The position numbers and the translations under genes are program-made. From Deltaproteobacteria bacterium (GTDB lineage Bacteria; Desulfobacterota; SM23-61): 64,000 bases of DNA. The notes below the pieces were generated by a model. It worked only from the letters and a program-made list of their open reading frames with translations. It ran no database searches and was not told where the DNA came from. Numbering within the stretch: the first letter of the stretch is position 1; each line of letters begins with the position of its first letter. The DNA lies in assembly GCA_016875165.1 (NCBI GenBank), contig VGSF01000008.1, forward strand, positions 20,775-84,774. Reading direction: 5' to 3'. Shown in pieces: positions 1 to 9,061 of this stretch.

Positions 1-201
1 GACTGCCTGGGCTTTCCCTTCCTGCCAGAGAAGGTAGGTATAACCGCCCAATACGGCAGCAATTACGGCAAGGGAAATCAAACCATATAACGTAACCTGG
101 CGCCGATGATGGCGCAGGTATTGAATGACTTTTCCGGTAGTTGAAATAAATTCGTCCGGCTCTTTCAGTAGTTTTTTCCGCGATATTTTTTTCCCGGCCA
201 T
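1..201 (-). CDS. Membrane-anchored TPR-type protein, N-terminal part (cut by window edge)
   Basis: The reading frame is open from an ATG at 201 to the window edge (67 codons), with a strong Shine-Dalgarno (GGAGGAG) upstream. The protein starts MAGKKISRKKLLKEPDEF, has a basic cytoplasmic stretch, then one predicted membrane helix at about residues 38-59 (LYGLISLAVIAAVLGGYTYL). This N-terminal signature (KKISRKxLLKEPDEF followed by a single helix) is typical of deltaproteobacterial membrane-anchored tetratricopeptide-repeat proteins. The repeats themselves would lie outside the window, so the TPR assignment is by family resemblance. Only the anchor is visible. Confidence 0.7.
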   Translation of the reverse strand, partial: MAGKKISRKKLLKEPDEFISTTGKVIQYLRHHRRQVTLYGLISLAVIAAVLGGYTYLLWQEGKAQAV

Positions 202-239
202 TGACCGTCTCTCCTCCTCACCTATAAAAAATAACCGTT

Positions 240-546
240 TGATGGTCTCTTAAAAAGTCGTCACTCCAGTGAAAACCGGAGTCCATAGGTTTGATAAATC
301 CTTAAAATAACTTGATTGTATAGGAATTTGCTTTTCTATCCCCATCCCCCCAACCCCCTCCCGCCAGGGGAAAGGAGATACTGGGGGATCCAAAATTCCC
401 TCCCCCTGGATGGGGGAGGGTTAGGGTGGGGGTGTTAATAACTTGATTGTATAGGAATTTGCTTTTTTATCCTTCCCCCTCACCCCGCCCTCTCCACCGT
501 TTGCGGGGGAGAGGGGAAGGGTGAGGGGGGTTAACTTGATTCCGGC
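240..546. repeat. Repeat-dense intergenic block (GTATAGGAATTT / GC-rich modules)
   Basis: There is no gene between 202 and 687. At 240-290 lies one half of a GTAAAAAGTC shell (here TTAAAAAGTC) with an ACTCCAG..CTGGAGT-type core. At 311-441 and 442-546 two units begin CTTGATTGTATAGGAATTTG and continue into C-rich then G-rich arms that can pair (CCCCTCCC... with ...GGGGGAGGGTTAGGG). The first unit recurs almost exactly at 45803-45936. A CCGGCTTTCGCCGGAATGACGG half-core follows at 541-563. These are dispersed palindromic repeats, not coding sequence. Confidence 0.85.
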
Positions 547-588
547 TTTCGCCGGAATGACGGGGAAAGTGGCTTTTTACGAATTCAT

Positions 589-621
589 CAGTTTAGCCCT
601 TTCAACGCGCTAAATTGTTAC
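589..621. repeat. Minimal remnant of the GTAACA-TTTAGC MITE family
   Basis: CAGTTTAGC at 589-597 and GCTAAATTGTTAC at 609-621 are the two termini of the roughly 265-bp element seen complete at 60684-60948, here separated by only 11 bases. It is most simply an internal-deletion derivative. Confidence 0.55.
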
Positions 622-687
622 CCGAAAATAAACCCCTCCCCTTCTTGCGTTCCAGAAAAACTTTCCTGGGAATCTGCCGACTCGGCT

Positions 688-1104
688 TTACGGGTGGAAA
701 TTTATTGATTTCAGGTCCCGGGCCTCGATCTGGAAAGTTCCGAACTCTGCTTTGCCGTAAAACTTCGACTTCTGCCCTATTTTAATTTCGAAATTTTTAG
801 GTTCACGCATTGAAATTACGGCCAGTATCTCATTTCCTTCCAGTCCCTGAAATTGAACCTGGGAAATATTTTCGAAAGGAATTGTTACGTTTGCGCTTCC
901 TCGTTTTCCCGTTATAATAACATGGCCATCGTGGCTGAATTGGGAAAGAGAGGTCTTGACCCCCTGGCGGTCAATCACTACCACGGTAAAATTTTTTTTC
1001 GGCTCAGGGATCTTATCAACCGGGGCAGTGCCGCCCAGTTCTCCCATGCCCATGAGGAACACAAAGGATATTAAAACCACTGTCGAGGCGAAACAATTTT
1101 TCAT
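688..1104 (-). CDS. Small secreted protein of unknown function
   Basis: The 138-aa product starts at ATG 1104 (MKNCFASTVVLISF), chosen because a GGGGGCG ribosome-site-like run sits just upstream and the first 25 or so residues form a signal peptide with hydrophobic core VVLISFVFLMGMG. The mature part is a compact beta-rich domain (FTVVVIDRQGVKTSLSQFS ... FQIEARDLKSINF), suggesting a small periplasmic domain that probes a reference pattern of short strands. I recognise no family and see no catalytic motif. It is flanked by repeats on both sides and has no operon partner, so context gives no function. A longer upstream start at 1167 is open but would bury the signal peptide. Confidence 0.6.
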   Translation of the reverse strand: MKNCFASTVVLISFVFLMGMGELGGTAPVDKIPEPKKNFTVVVIDRQGVKTSLSQFSHDGHVIITGKRGSANVTIPFENISQVQFQGLEGNEILAVISMREPKNFEIKIGQKSKFYGKAEFGTFQIEARDLKSINFHP

Positions 1105-1215
1105 ATCCACGCCCCCATCTTGTCGCCCGTCCCAGTCTTTCTGAATGCTGGCTGATCGGGCCGGCAATTTAATTTTGTTATTTCATACCATTTTTTTAAA
1201 AAAATGACAATCACA

Positions 1216-1370
1216 AATATTGATGATCTCGTAAAAAGTCCCAAAAGTGGTCATTGCGAGCGGAGCGAAGCAATCTCGTATTTCGTAAGTGCTTGATTTC
1301 ATGGGATTGCTTCGTCGCTACGCTCCTCGCAAGGACATGTGGTTGGACTTTTTACGAAGCCATCAATATT
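1216..1370. repeat. Shell-and-core palindrome A1 (GTAAAAAGTC shell, GCAATCTC core)
   Basis: Outer inverted repeats AATATTGATG..TCGTAAAAAGTC and GACTTTTTACG..CATCAATATT enclose a core with TCATTGCGAG and GAAGCAATCTCG arms. The core is nearly the reverse complement of the core at 30593-30755. The element reads through into the frame upstream of recJ, which is why recJ could be over-extended to 1254. Confidence 0.85.
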
Positions 1371-1457
1371 AAATTGACAGAAAAGGGTCCGTTCCGTTAT
1401 TTTGTTTGTAACATTCCGTTGCAGTTGAACGAAGAAAATACCGCGGAGAAATGCTGT

Positions 1458-3179
1458 TTGAACAATCGGGTTAAGAAAAGGTGGGAAGTCTGTTCTTTCG
1501 ATGGTTTTGACGACTCATCTCTTAAAGAGTTGGGAATCTCACCCCTTACGGCCCAGATTTTATCCAACCGCGGGATATCTAATCTGGATCAGGCAAAACG
1601 TTTTCTCTCCCCTGCCCTTTCTGACCTTCCAGATCCTTTCACCATGAAAAACATAGACCAGGCAGTAGCCCGCATTGAGAAAGCCGTCCGCCATCAAGAA
1701 AAAATCACCATCTTCGGGGATTATGACGTGGATGGCGCAACAGCCACAGCCGTGCTGCTGCTTTTTCTGAAAAGCCTGGGCGCCAGTGTTGACTTTTACA
1801 TTCCCCACCGGTTGCAGGAAGGATATGGATTAAACATCGAGGCGGTTAAAAAAATCCAAGCCGAGGGCGCGAAACTGCTGATTACGGCGGATTGCGGGAT
1901 CAGTAATCCCGAAGAGGTCCGCTGGGCAGTTGGGCGCGGAATGGATGTCATTGTTAGCGACCATCACGAAATTCCTGAAACCCTCCCCCCTGCTCTGGCT
2001 ATCCTAAACCCGAAGCAAAAGGATTGCCCCTATCCCTTCAAGGAATTGGCCGGGGTGGGAGTGGCCTTCAACCTGGTCATCGCCCTGCGCAGCCGTCTCC
2101 GGCAGAACGGAACCTGGCAAGGGCTCACAGTTCCCAACCTGAAAGAATATCTGGACCTGGTGGCCCTGGGGACGGTAGCTGACGTAGTGCCGCTAATTGG
2201 AGTCAACCGCATCCTGGTTCAATTTGGTCTTATACAATTGGCTCGTTCTACCCGTCCGGGAATTTCCGCTTTGAAAGAAATTTCGAAAATGGGCGAGATG
2301 CCCCTCGATACCACCGGAATTAATTTTCGTTTGTCCCCCCGGATTAACGCTGCCGGGCGTATGGAGGACGCTGGCCAGGCAGTCCGCTTGCTCACAGCGG
2401 ATGATGAAAGAGAAACCCGCCTTATCGCCGCCCATCTGGACCATTTGAATTCCCTGCGTCAGAGGCTCGAAGAAAAAATACTTATAGACGCCAGGAAAAT
2501 GATTGAGTCGCCCTCCGGGATATCGACGACGAAATCCCTCGTCCTTGCTTCCCTGGATTGGCACCCCGGTGTCATTGGTATTGTGGCTTCGCGCTTGGCC
2601 GAGGAATATTACCGCCCAACCATATTGATTGCCCTGAAAGAAAACCTGGGAAAAGGATCAGGCCGCTCCATCGGCCCTTTCCCGCTCTACCAGGGGCTGA
2701 AAGCCTGCCAAAACTTGGTGGAAAGATTTGGGGGGCACGCGCAGGCCGCCGGCCTTGTCATCCGACCGGAGTGCATTCCTGATTTTTCCAAAGCCTTTGA
2801 AGAAGTCGTCCATTCACTGCTAACAGAGGAGGATTTCATTCCCCGCCTCTCCATTGACACCTTTACCAAGTTGGATCAGATGAACGAATCATTTCTCTCT
2901 GAGCTCGACTCCCTTTCCCCTTTTGGGATAGGAAACCCGGAACCTGTCCTGGCCGTAGCAGATCTAACGGTTCTGGATTCGCAGCTGGTCGGGAAAAACC
3001 ACATGCGCCTGCGCCTTAAAGAAGGCCGGGGGACCCGCAGCGCCATCGGCTTCCAGATGGCCTCCTGGCACCCTATGGCTGGCGAGCACATGCAGATGGC
3101 CTTTTCACCCCAGGTCGGCTTTTTTCAGGGTAAGAAGACTCTGCAATTAAAAATCATCGACCTTAAGCCGGCGGGATAG
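1458..3179 (+). CDS. recJ: Single-stranded-DNA-specific exonuclease RecJ
   Basis: This is a 573-aa 5'-3' ssDNA exonuclease acting in the cytoplasm in recombination and mismatch/base-excision repair. The DHH phosphoesterase domain shows DYDVDG at about residues 88-93 (metal-binding aspartates), TADCG near 143 and SDHHE at about 167-171. The C-terminal half carries the DHHA1 glycine motif GGHAQAAG and an OB-like tail. The start chosen is TTG 1458, preceded by GGAGA at seven bases. It gives the usual family length, whereas the in-frame extension to 1254 would encode an intergenic palindrome (A1). The gene stands alone on the plus strand between repeats. Confidence 0.95.
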   Translation: MNNRVKKRWEVCSFDGFDDSSLKELGISPLTAQILSNRGISNLDQAKRFLSPALSDLPDPFTMKNIDQAVARIEKAVRHQEKITIFGDYDVDGATATAVLLLFLKSLGASVDFYIPHRLQEGYGLNIEAVKKIQAEGAKLLITADCGISNPEEVRWAVGRGMDVIVSDHHEIPETLPPALAILNPKQKDCPYPFKELAGVGVAFNLVIALRSRLRQNGTWQGLTVPNLKEYLDLVALGTVADVVPLIGVNRILVQFGLIQLARSTRPGISALKEISKMGEMPLDTTGINFRLSPRINAAGRMEDAGQAVRLLTADDERETRLIAAHLDHLNSLRQRLEEKILIDARKMIESPSGISTTKSLVLASLDWHPGVIGIVASRLAEEYYRPTILIALKENLGKGSGRSIGPFPLYQGLKACQNLVERFGGHAQAAGLVIRPECIPDFSKAFEEVVHSLLTEEDFIPRLSIDTFTKLDQMNESFLSELDSLSPFGIGNPEPVLAVADLTVLDSQLVGKNHMRLRLKEGRGTRSAIGFQMASWHPMAGEHMQMAFSPQVGFFQGKKTLQLKIIDLKPAG

Positions 3180-3195
3180 AACCTTGGAATTTTTC

Positions 3196-3451
3196 ACCGC
3201 TGAGATCGCAGAGACCGCAGAGATGGGAATCATGTAAAAACTGAAAAAGGAAAAGGAAAAATATCTCTATTTTTAGCTTTTGATAATTTGATTTTATAGG
3301 AATTTCCTTATTGGACACGGATGAACACAGGTTATTAGGACAAACAAAAAAAATAATTATCTGAGGTTATCTGCGAAAATCTGTGTCCAAATTAATTTAA
3401 GCCGTTCACGCTATTATCCTCTGCGGTCTCTGCGTGCTCTGCGGTAAAAGA
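3196..3451. repeat. Nested inverted intergenic repeat (CGCAGAGACCGCAGAG / CTCTGCGGTCTCTGCG)
   Basis: The stretch between recJ and the next gene is an inverted arrangement. The outer arms are CGCAGAGACCGCAGAG (about 3205) and CTCTGCGGTCTCTGCG (about 3419). Inner arms are GGACACGGATGAACACAG and TATCTGCGAAAATCTGTGTCC-type sequence. A TTGATTTTATAGGAATTTCC unit lies at about 3289. No coding sequence is seen. Confidence 0.7.
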
Positions 3452-3468
3452 TTTATTAAGAGGGAAAA

Positions 3469-4740
3469 ATGAACAAGAAAAATAAGGCTGTAAAGAAAAA
3501 AATGGATCCGCTTTTCCCCCAGGCTGAAACCCTCCTTCAAGAAACAGAAGACAACGCCGAATTATGGATAAAAGATGCCGATCCGCTGTTGCAAAAGCTT
3601 CGGTCTCTTTCTTCTAATCAGCAAGAAATTTTTTTTCTCTCCTTTATTAAGAAAAATAACGAGCAGCTTCCCCTGCTGCTGGAAGCGCTTTGCGGTAAAG
3701 AAGAAGGACTTGATCTCGCTTTGGCCGCCAGCCTGGGACAATGGAGATCTCCGCACGCGGCTGATATTCTTAAGCGGATGGCTGCGGCAAACCCTTCCAA
3801 GGCCCTGTTCAAAACGATCCGTAAATCCATTTTTCGCCTGCAGAGCATGGGCATATCTGTTAAGGAGATTAGCGACCGGTCTCAAGCGGTCTTTCACCCT
3901 ACGCGGCTTGCCCCCTCAGAAGGATTTTTAAGCCCGATCGACCCTTTCGGAAATAGATTCATTATGCTGTTCAAGCCCCAAATTCCCCAGGGGGTCGCTT
4001 TATTTAACACCCTGATCAGCGATATGGACGGGATTATTGATTTTAACGCGATAGAAACATCTCGCAAGAATGCCGATGAATACCTGAGCGCATTTCAACA
4101 GGAATATTCTTTTAAGCTCGTAGAAGCTGGCCCGGATTATTGTCTTCGCTTGATTGCCGAGTCTTACGAGCTCGGGCAAAAAATAGGGAAGACTCCTCCG
4201 GCTGATTTTTTAAAATTGCGCCCTTTGATGGGTTCATCTCCTCCATTCCCACTTAGGCCCTTTATTTATAAGCATTTAATAGAAGAAGAGATAAAATCGC
4301 GCCCGGACCTTTTGGATCAATCGGTTTCCCTTTTCCAGACGCCCTTTTTTGAGGACTGGTTTCTCAAGAAGGAGGAGTGTCAAAAATACCTCGACCATTT
4401 TAAGGAGGCTAATGCCTCCAGATTAGTTCTTACCCCTTATCAGAAGGAGGGCCGGCTTTTGGACATATACCGCCAGGCAGTTCATGAGATCTTCGACGAA
4501 TCGAAACGGATGATTTACCGGCGCAGGCTGGAGGAGATGGCTTATTATCTCTGGAAAGCAGGGCAGGAAAATGAAGCGCGGATGAGCCTGGCCGCTGCAT
4601 TGGCGTTGCGCGAAGAAAGCAGGCTTCTCTCTCCTAATCCTTTTCTTCTCGAACTCGTAAAAAGAAGCTTAAACGATCTGATGAAGGAAGAAGAGGAGGA
4701 GAAAAAAAGGAAAGAAGAGGAATTGATTATCAAACCGTAA
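3469..4740 (+). CDS. Conserved-looking cytoplasmic protein of unknown function (423 aa)
   Basis: The frame opens at ATG 3469 with AGAGGG upstream. The product has no signal peptide and no membrane helix. The N-terminal half is rich in short amphipathic helices with a HEAT-like flavour (LALAASLGQWRSPHAADILKRM). The middle holds an alternating beta segment (FIMLFKPQIPQGVALFNTLISDMDGIIDF), followed by more helices. The C-terminus is a highly charged E/K-rich coiled tail (KEEEEEKKRKEEE). I do not recognise a family and see no catalytic motif. It is followed directly by a palindromic repeat whose first bases overlap the stop codon. Confidence 0.75.
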   Translation: MNKKNKAVKKKMDPLFPQAETLLQETEDNAELWIKDADPLLQKLRSLSSNQQEIFFLSFIKKNNEQLPLLLEALCGKEEGLDLALAASLGQWRSPHAADILKRMAAANPSKALFKTIRKSIFRLQSMGISVKEISDRSQAVFHPTRLAPSEGFLSPIDPFGNRFIMLFKPQIPQGVALFNTLISDMDGIIDFNAIETSRKNADEYLSAFQQEYSFKLVEAGPDYCLRLIAESYELGQKIGKTPPADFLKLRPLMGSSPPFPLRPFIYKHLIEEEIKSRPDLLDQSVSLFQTPFFEDWFLKKEECQKYLDHFKEANASRLVLTPYQKEGRLLDIYRQAVHEIFDESKRMIYRRRLEEMAYYLWKAGQENEARMSLAAALALREESRLLSPNPFLLELVKRSLNDLMKEEEEEKKRKEEELIIKP

Positions 4741-4900
4741 TTGATGGATTCGTAAAAAGTCCTATTCCTGTCATTGCGAGGAGTTCCGCATTGGCAGGAC
4801 GACGAAGCAATCTTCTCTTTTCGGGCGCCTATAAAAACGAGATTGCTTCGCTGGCGCTCGCAATGACCCTTTCGCGACTTTTTACGAGATCATCGTAATT
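4739..4900. repeat. Shell-and-core palindrome A2 (GCAATCTC core)
   Basis: The left shell AATTGATGGATTCGTAAAAA starts at the stop codon of the preceding gene. The right shell GACTTTTTACGAGATCATC ends near 4893. The core contains TCATTGCGAGGAGTTCCGC and GAGATTGCTTCG arms and is related, in inverse orientation, to the core at 33759-33931. It lies between convergent genes, where it could act as a bidirectional terminator; that role is inferred. Confidence 0.85.
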
Positions 4901-4994
4901 ACTTCACCGCAAAATTATATTTTGGGATTTTGATTTTTTTAATACGCTCTGCGGCGAACGACTTTTTTAATGGATAAGTAAATTGTGGAACGGT

Positions 4995-5216
4995 TTAGCG
5001 GCGGCGGATTCCGGCATGGTAGCAGCAGGTGGCATTTTTGAAATTGTTGTCAAAGATGCGCGTCTGGCCGTCTCTAAACATTACTTTTACATAGGATAAT
5101 CCCCCTTGAACGAGAGAGTTCTTCTCCTCTACTACAAGACCCGAACCCCACTCAGGGTAGCGGTGGTGCACAACCCAATCACCGACCTTTAAATACAAAA
5201 ACCTCGTCTCCTCCAT
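4995..5216 (-). CDS. DUF3553 domain protein
   Basis: The 73-aa product is a single small beta-barrel-like domain. The motif VGDWVVHHRYPEWGSGLVVEE followed by VKVMFRDGQTRIFD matches the DUF3553 pattern (GDxVxHxxxxEWGxGxV ... VxFxxGxxxI). This domain is found alone or at the C-terminus of UvrD-like helicases and is thought to be a nucleic-acid or protein interaction module. It lies 161 bp downstream of the PLD-SNF2 helicase on the same strand, so co-transcription is possible. The tail NATCCYHAGIRRR has an adjacent cysteine pair that may be incidental. Confidence 0.75.
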   Translation of the reverse strand: MEETRFLYLKVGDWVVHHRYPEWGSGLVVEEKNSLVQGGLSYVKVMFRDGQTRIFDNNFKNATCCYHAGIRRR

Positions 5217-5377
5217 ATTTTGCTTTATACCAAACTATTTCCGGAAAGGCAATTTGAAAACACTTTCTCCATCAATTAAGCCGCGTCCTCCACATCCACG
5301 CTTTCTGTTTTATGGCCATTTTTATGAATACCTAATTCCCTAAGCCCAACCTTAAACTGATTAAAAAGCAGCTGTAT

Positions 5378-8300
5378 TCAGACAAATGCTTCGCTACAGA
5401 CGATACGGGGAATAGACCTGTCCTCGAATTCCAGGCTTCGCCGGGACGTCACGTCTTTCAGATTGTGCTGGTCGTAGATTCGGATCAGATTTTTGTAGAG
5501 TGCCTCGCCAGCGATGGCATTCCGCCGCAAATGGTTCAACTCGCGCTTGACCGCTCCGGTCAAAGCGCCTCTGAAAGCCTTTTCCAGAATGTTAACGTTA
5601 GCCTTGATCTCTTCTTCTATCGTGGCTTCAAAAAGGATCCTGAGTTCACGAAGAGCATAGAGTTGACCGTGCGTTAGATTGAAGGTATGCTTGCGCTCGG
5701 CTTCCCGGTGTTTGACTTCCTCGGCAAATGTCCGTTGAACGGCCATGACCGCCTTGTTGTACCCGTCCGGCAGGTCGGCGGCCTTTGCATCGGGAGCGCA
5801 TTTGACTGTACCGACAACCCTCGGAACATCGCGGGAAACAACAGCGCCTTTATCATCGAGCAGGAAGAGCTGCTGAAAGCGGCCAGCCTGGCAGAAAACA
5901 AAAAAGCCTTTTTGCAGAGAAGGTCGCGCCGTTCGGATGCCATCGCGCAGAGTGGCAATACGTTCAAACTCCGCAGGGTCTTCTTTCCGCAACTGTCGTA
6001 AAATTTCTTCGGCTTCGTTCAGGTCCAGAAATTCGTCTTCCGGTTTACCCCAGAGCTCCAACTGCACCGGGCCGCCTCCCTGTGTTTCGTAAATGGCATA
6101 CATCGCCTCGGGGTTCAGCCGTTCGGTCTCGTCAAGGATGTTGGAGTCTTCCCCAATGGTGTCGTGAATCTCTTGAATCCGGTTGTGCAACTTATCGTAC
6201 AGCTTCAGATTCTTCTCGATTCCCACTTCCGGCAAGAAGTTAAAAGCAAAGATAACCTCATGTTCCGATCCGATACGGTCTATGCGCCCGAAGCGTTGAA
6301 TCAGCCGCACCGGGTTCCAGTGCAGATCGTAATTGATGATGTTGTCGCAGTCCTGGAGGTTAAGACCTTCGGCCAGAACGTCGGTGGCGACGACGGTCAT
6401 GAGCTCCGCTTCGCCTTTGGCAAAGCGATACTCCGGGTTGGCTTTCGGTGCGAACCGTCCGACCACGCGCGCTTTGCTCTTGTCCCCGCTGTAGATGACC
6501 TCCATGTCGGGGAAGCGGTCGCCGGGGTTCAGATTGGCATAGAGATACTTCGCCGTGTCGGCGTACTGCGTGAAGATCAACCGTTTCGTACCCTTCAAAG
6601 GCTTGTCGGTTAGGCGCGTTTTGAGCGTTTGGAGTTTGGCGTCTTTTTCGGGGGTGATGGGTGCAACCAGTTTCTGGACGGTCTTCAAAAGCTCGATGTC
6701 GTGCGCGATGTGTTGGCGCAGGGTATCCGTGTCGAAGTCTTTTGCATCGTAGCGTTGCGATACCGCACGCAAGGCGTCCATGAAGTCGGCCTCTTCGAGC
6801 GTATCGCTTCCATAGAGGATGTACTGCGCTTCCTCGCCCGCCGGGATAAAACCCTCGTCAATGGATTTGAGAAATGATTCGTGAATATTGAGCAACCGGC
6901 GGATGGTCTCCTGAAAGGCGTAAACACTCGACTCAAACCGCTTGAACAAGAGAACCCGCATCAGGCCGCGCAGATTGGCCCCGGCCCGGTGCAGGCTGAT
7001 GTACGGTTCTTTCTTCTGTTTATCAGCGTGTACGTAGTGCCACAGGCCATAGCGCGCGTAGGTCAGTTCCCCTGCCGTAGCTTTGGCCGGTTTGCCCTTC
7101 CGGGACTTGCCAAGAAAGCCGCGCAACTGCTGGTAAAGTCCCTGGTAGGTGTCTTCGATGCTGTAGGCAATGGTTTGAAGGTTCCGCTGCAAGAAGAACT
7201 GGTGCTTCCCGCCAACGAGCACATAGGCTTTCCGTTTACCGTCCAAGTATTCCTGAAAACGGCAGGGGTCAACCGGCTCGTGCGTCTCCGCGTCGAAACC
7301 ATACCAACGCAAGATATGGTTGCGCGTGCGCCGGATAAGGATATTGGCCAGCAAGTCGGGCAGTTTCTTTTCCCCGCGCTCAATCAGTTTGAAGAACTCT
7401 TTCAAATTCGGCGGATCAATGGGCAGGTCCGTCCGGTCGTCCTGATGGAAAAGCTTGATCTGGTGATAAACGTCCCACGCGCTTTTGTTTCGGGGCGTGG
7501 CGGTCAGGAAACAGCAACGGCGGCCGGTTGAAAGGAAAGTTTGAACTACCTTATAGCGCTGGGTGTCGGGATGCCTAAAGTTGTGGCTTTCGTCCACCAG
7601 TACAAAATCACGGTCTTTGTAGTGGAAATCCTTCAGAAGCTTGGTCACGCCGTCGTTATCGTCTTCCCGGAGGTACCCCATGGAAAGGACTCGGGCGTTG
7701 AGTTGGTAAACCTCATTGTACCGTTCCCACATTTCCTTGAGCGGGGCGGGACAAATGACCACGGGGCGTGAGTGGTCCGTACGCTCAAAATGCTTCACGA
7801 TGGCCGCGCCGATGTAGCTCTTGCCAAGGCCGACTACGTCCGCAACAAACCCGCCGCCGAAATCCCGGATCATCTGAATCGACTGCCGGACGGCGACCTT
7901 TTGGAAATTCGCCAGTTTGCGGAATATCTCGTCATCCCAAAGGAGTTCTTGTTCTTCCTCGCCCTCCAGCCGATCTTTTACGAGGGCAAAGAGCGTCTTC
8001 ATGTAGATGTCGTACGGTCTCACCCGCGCCGCCGCCCAGGATTCCTTGAGTTCCACCATCAGCGTTTCGTCGAATTCCTGTGCTTCCTTCCAAAGATCAT
8101 CGAACCAGCGAACAAGCTCCTGGTGGTTCTGGTTCCCCTGAACGATCACATTCAACTCGGTGTTGTGAGTCAACCCAGCCAGGGTCAAGTTGGAAGATCC
8201 CACAACCGCAATACCCTTTTCGTGGCGTTCAATCTCTTTGCCAACCAGATCAAACACTTTACCGTAATCGCAAATGTATGCTTTCGCGTGGAGTCGTCCT

Positions 8301-8722
8301 TTCGTATAAACGCGGACCTTCAGGCGCTTGTCCTGGATCATCTGAATCAGTCCGGCAATCAACGCTTCCGCTTCGTCCGTCTGGTCCATCAACTCGACTG
8401 AGTTCCGCAGATTCCCGGCTGTCTCCTGGGCCATCTTCCCGGCCTCCGTGCGCTTGGGGTAAGCCTGTCGCTCGACCTCTTCCGCCGCGAGATCAAGGCG
8501 GCGATAGCCTTCCGCCAGCATTTCAACCGTCTCGCGGTTGGTCGTGTTTCCAATGAGGAGCCGGAGTTCTTTAAGGTTCAAGAGACGTTTGGCGACACTC
8601 GTTAACCCGGATAGGAAAAGGTAGCCAACGGCAAACCGTGCCCGTTCGCTGGATCCGAGCATCTGGCCGAGGTGGTCAACCAGTTTCTCTGTTCGATTGT
8701 CGATGATGTCATGGGCGGGCAT
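5378..8722 (-). CDS. PLD nuclease - SNF2 helicase fusion (defence-type)
   Basis: This is a 1,114-aa protein joining a phospholipase-D-type nuclease domain to a superfamily 2 SNF2-like helicase. The PLD half shows HAKAYI at 145-150 and GSSNLTLAGL at 175-184, the HxK and GSxN parts of one HKD half-site. The helicase half shows a GLGKS P-loop at about 298-302, DESH at 377-380, LTATPRN at about 406-412, and the C-terminal motif VI RLIQRFGRIDRIGS. The P-loop reads VVGLGKS, slightly off the usual DExGLGKT, but keeps the lysine. PLD-SNF2 proteins are typically partners of Eco57I-type methylases in restriction-like defence systems. Here a truncated methylase, a HUH protein and a HEPN/MNT pair precede it on the same strand. 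The start ATG lies three bases after the MNT stop. Confidence 0.92.
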   Translation of the reverse strand: MPAHDIIDNRTEKLVDHLGQMLGSSERARFAVGYLFLSGLTSVAKRLLNLKELRLLIGNTTNRETVEMLAEGYRRLDLAAEEVERQAYPKRTEAGKMAQETAGNLRNSVELMDQTDEAEALIAGLIQMIQDKRLKVRVYTKGRLHAKAYICDYGKVFDLVGKEIERHEKGIAVVGSSNLTLAGLTHNTELNVIVQGNQNHQELVRWFDDLWKEAQEFDETLMVELKESWAAARVRPYDIYMKTLFALVKDRLEGEEEQELLWDDEIFRKLANFQKVAVRQSIQMIRDFGGGFVADVVGLGKSYIGAAIVKHFERTDHSRPVVICPAPLKEMWERYNEVYQLNARVLSMGYLREDDNDGVTKLLKDFHYKDRDFVLVDESHNFRHPDTQRYKVVQTFLSTGRRCCFLTATPRNKSAWDVYHQIKLFHQDDRTDLPIDPPNLKEFFKLIERGEKKLPDLLANILIRRTRNHILRWYGFDAETHEPVDPCRFQEYLDGKRKAYVLVGGKHQFFLQRNLQTIAYSIEDTYQGLYQQLRGFLGKSRKGKPAKATAGELTYARYGLWHYVHADKQKKEPYISLHRAGANLRGLMRVLLFKRFESSVYAFQETIRRLLNIHESFLKSIDEGFIPAGEEAQYILYGSDTLEEADFMDALRAVSQRYDAKDFDTDTLRQHIAHDIELLKTVQKLVAPITPEKDAKLQTLKTRLTDKPLKGTKRLIFTQYADTAKYLYANLNPGDRFPDMEVIYSGDKSKARVVGRFAPKANPEYRFAKGEAELMTVVATDVLAEGLNLQDCDNIINYDLHWNPVRLIQRFGRIDRIGSEHEVIFAFNFLPEVGIEKNLKLYDKLHNRIQEIHDTIGEDSNILDETERLNPEAMYAIYETQGGGPVQLELWGKPEDEFLDLNEAEEILRQLRKEDPAEFERIATLRDGIRTARPSLQKGFFVFCQAGRFQQLFLLDDKGAVVSRDVPRVVGTVKCAPDAKAADLPDGYNKAVMAVQRTFAEEVKHREAERKHTFNLTHGQLYALRELRILFEATIEEEIKANVNILEKAFRGALTGAVKRELNHLRRNAIAGEALYKNLIRIYDQHNLKDVTSRRSLEFEDRSIPRIVCSEAFV

Positions 8723-8725
8723 GGG

Positions 8726-9061
8726 TTATGCGTCTTCTGTAATGGTGATCGGCTGTCCCTCACGCCGGGCGATCTCAATGATTGCGCTGGATTCATCCTC
8801 GCGCCATTGCCGCTCTCCACAGGGGATCGGTTCGATGCGATTATCCGTCCTCGCCGCAACACGCCAAAGAAGGTCAATATCTGCGCGATCCCGCATGTCA
8901 TCGAACCGGGGAGAAACAACCAATAAATCGATATCGCTCCATGAACCCGGTATACCTCTGACCTGTGATCCGAAAACCACCCCGAAGTTGATGATCAGTC
9001 CCTGATCCTGCAAGGCCCGGAGGTAGTCTCTGACGCCTTTCACAACAGATTTGTCAACCAC
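8726..9061 (-). CDS. MNT-type nucleotidyltransferase (antitoxin partner of HEPN)
   Basis: The 111-aa minimal nucleotidyltransferase has the signature FGSQVRGIPG..SDIDLLV at about residues 27-48, the GSx(n)DxD catalytic core. The third carboxylate position seems to be Glu (RIEPIP) rather than Asp. In HEPN/MNT toxin-antitoxin modules this protein modifies (adenylylates) and silences the HEPN ribonuclease. The start is GTG 9061 because AGGAGG lies seven bases upstream. This makes it overlap the HEPN gene by 22 bases, a sign of coupled translation. It ends three bases before the helicase gene. Confidence 0.88.
   Translation of the reverse strand: MVDKSVVKGVRDYLRALQDQGLIINFGVVFGSQVRGIPGSWSDIDLLVVSPRFDDMRDRADIDLLWRVAARTDNRIEPIPCGERQWREDESSAIIEIARREGQPITITEDA

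Noticed and set aside
1254..1457. An N-terminal extension of RecJ
   Set aside because: It encodes palindrome A1, which occurs elsewhere as non-coding repeat.
6881..7531. A 216-codon plus-strand frame inside the PLD-SNF2 helicase
   Set aside because: It lies opposite the conserved helicase frame and has no motifs.
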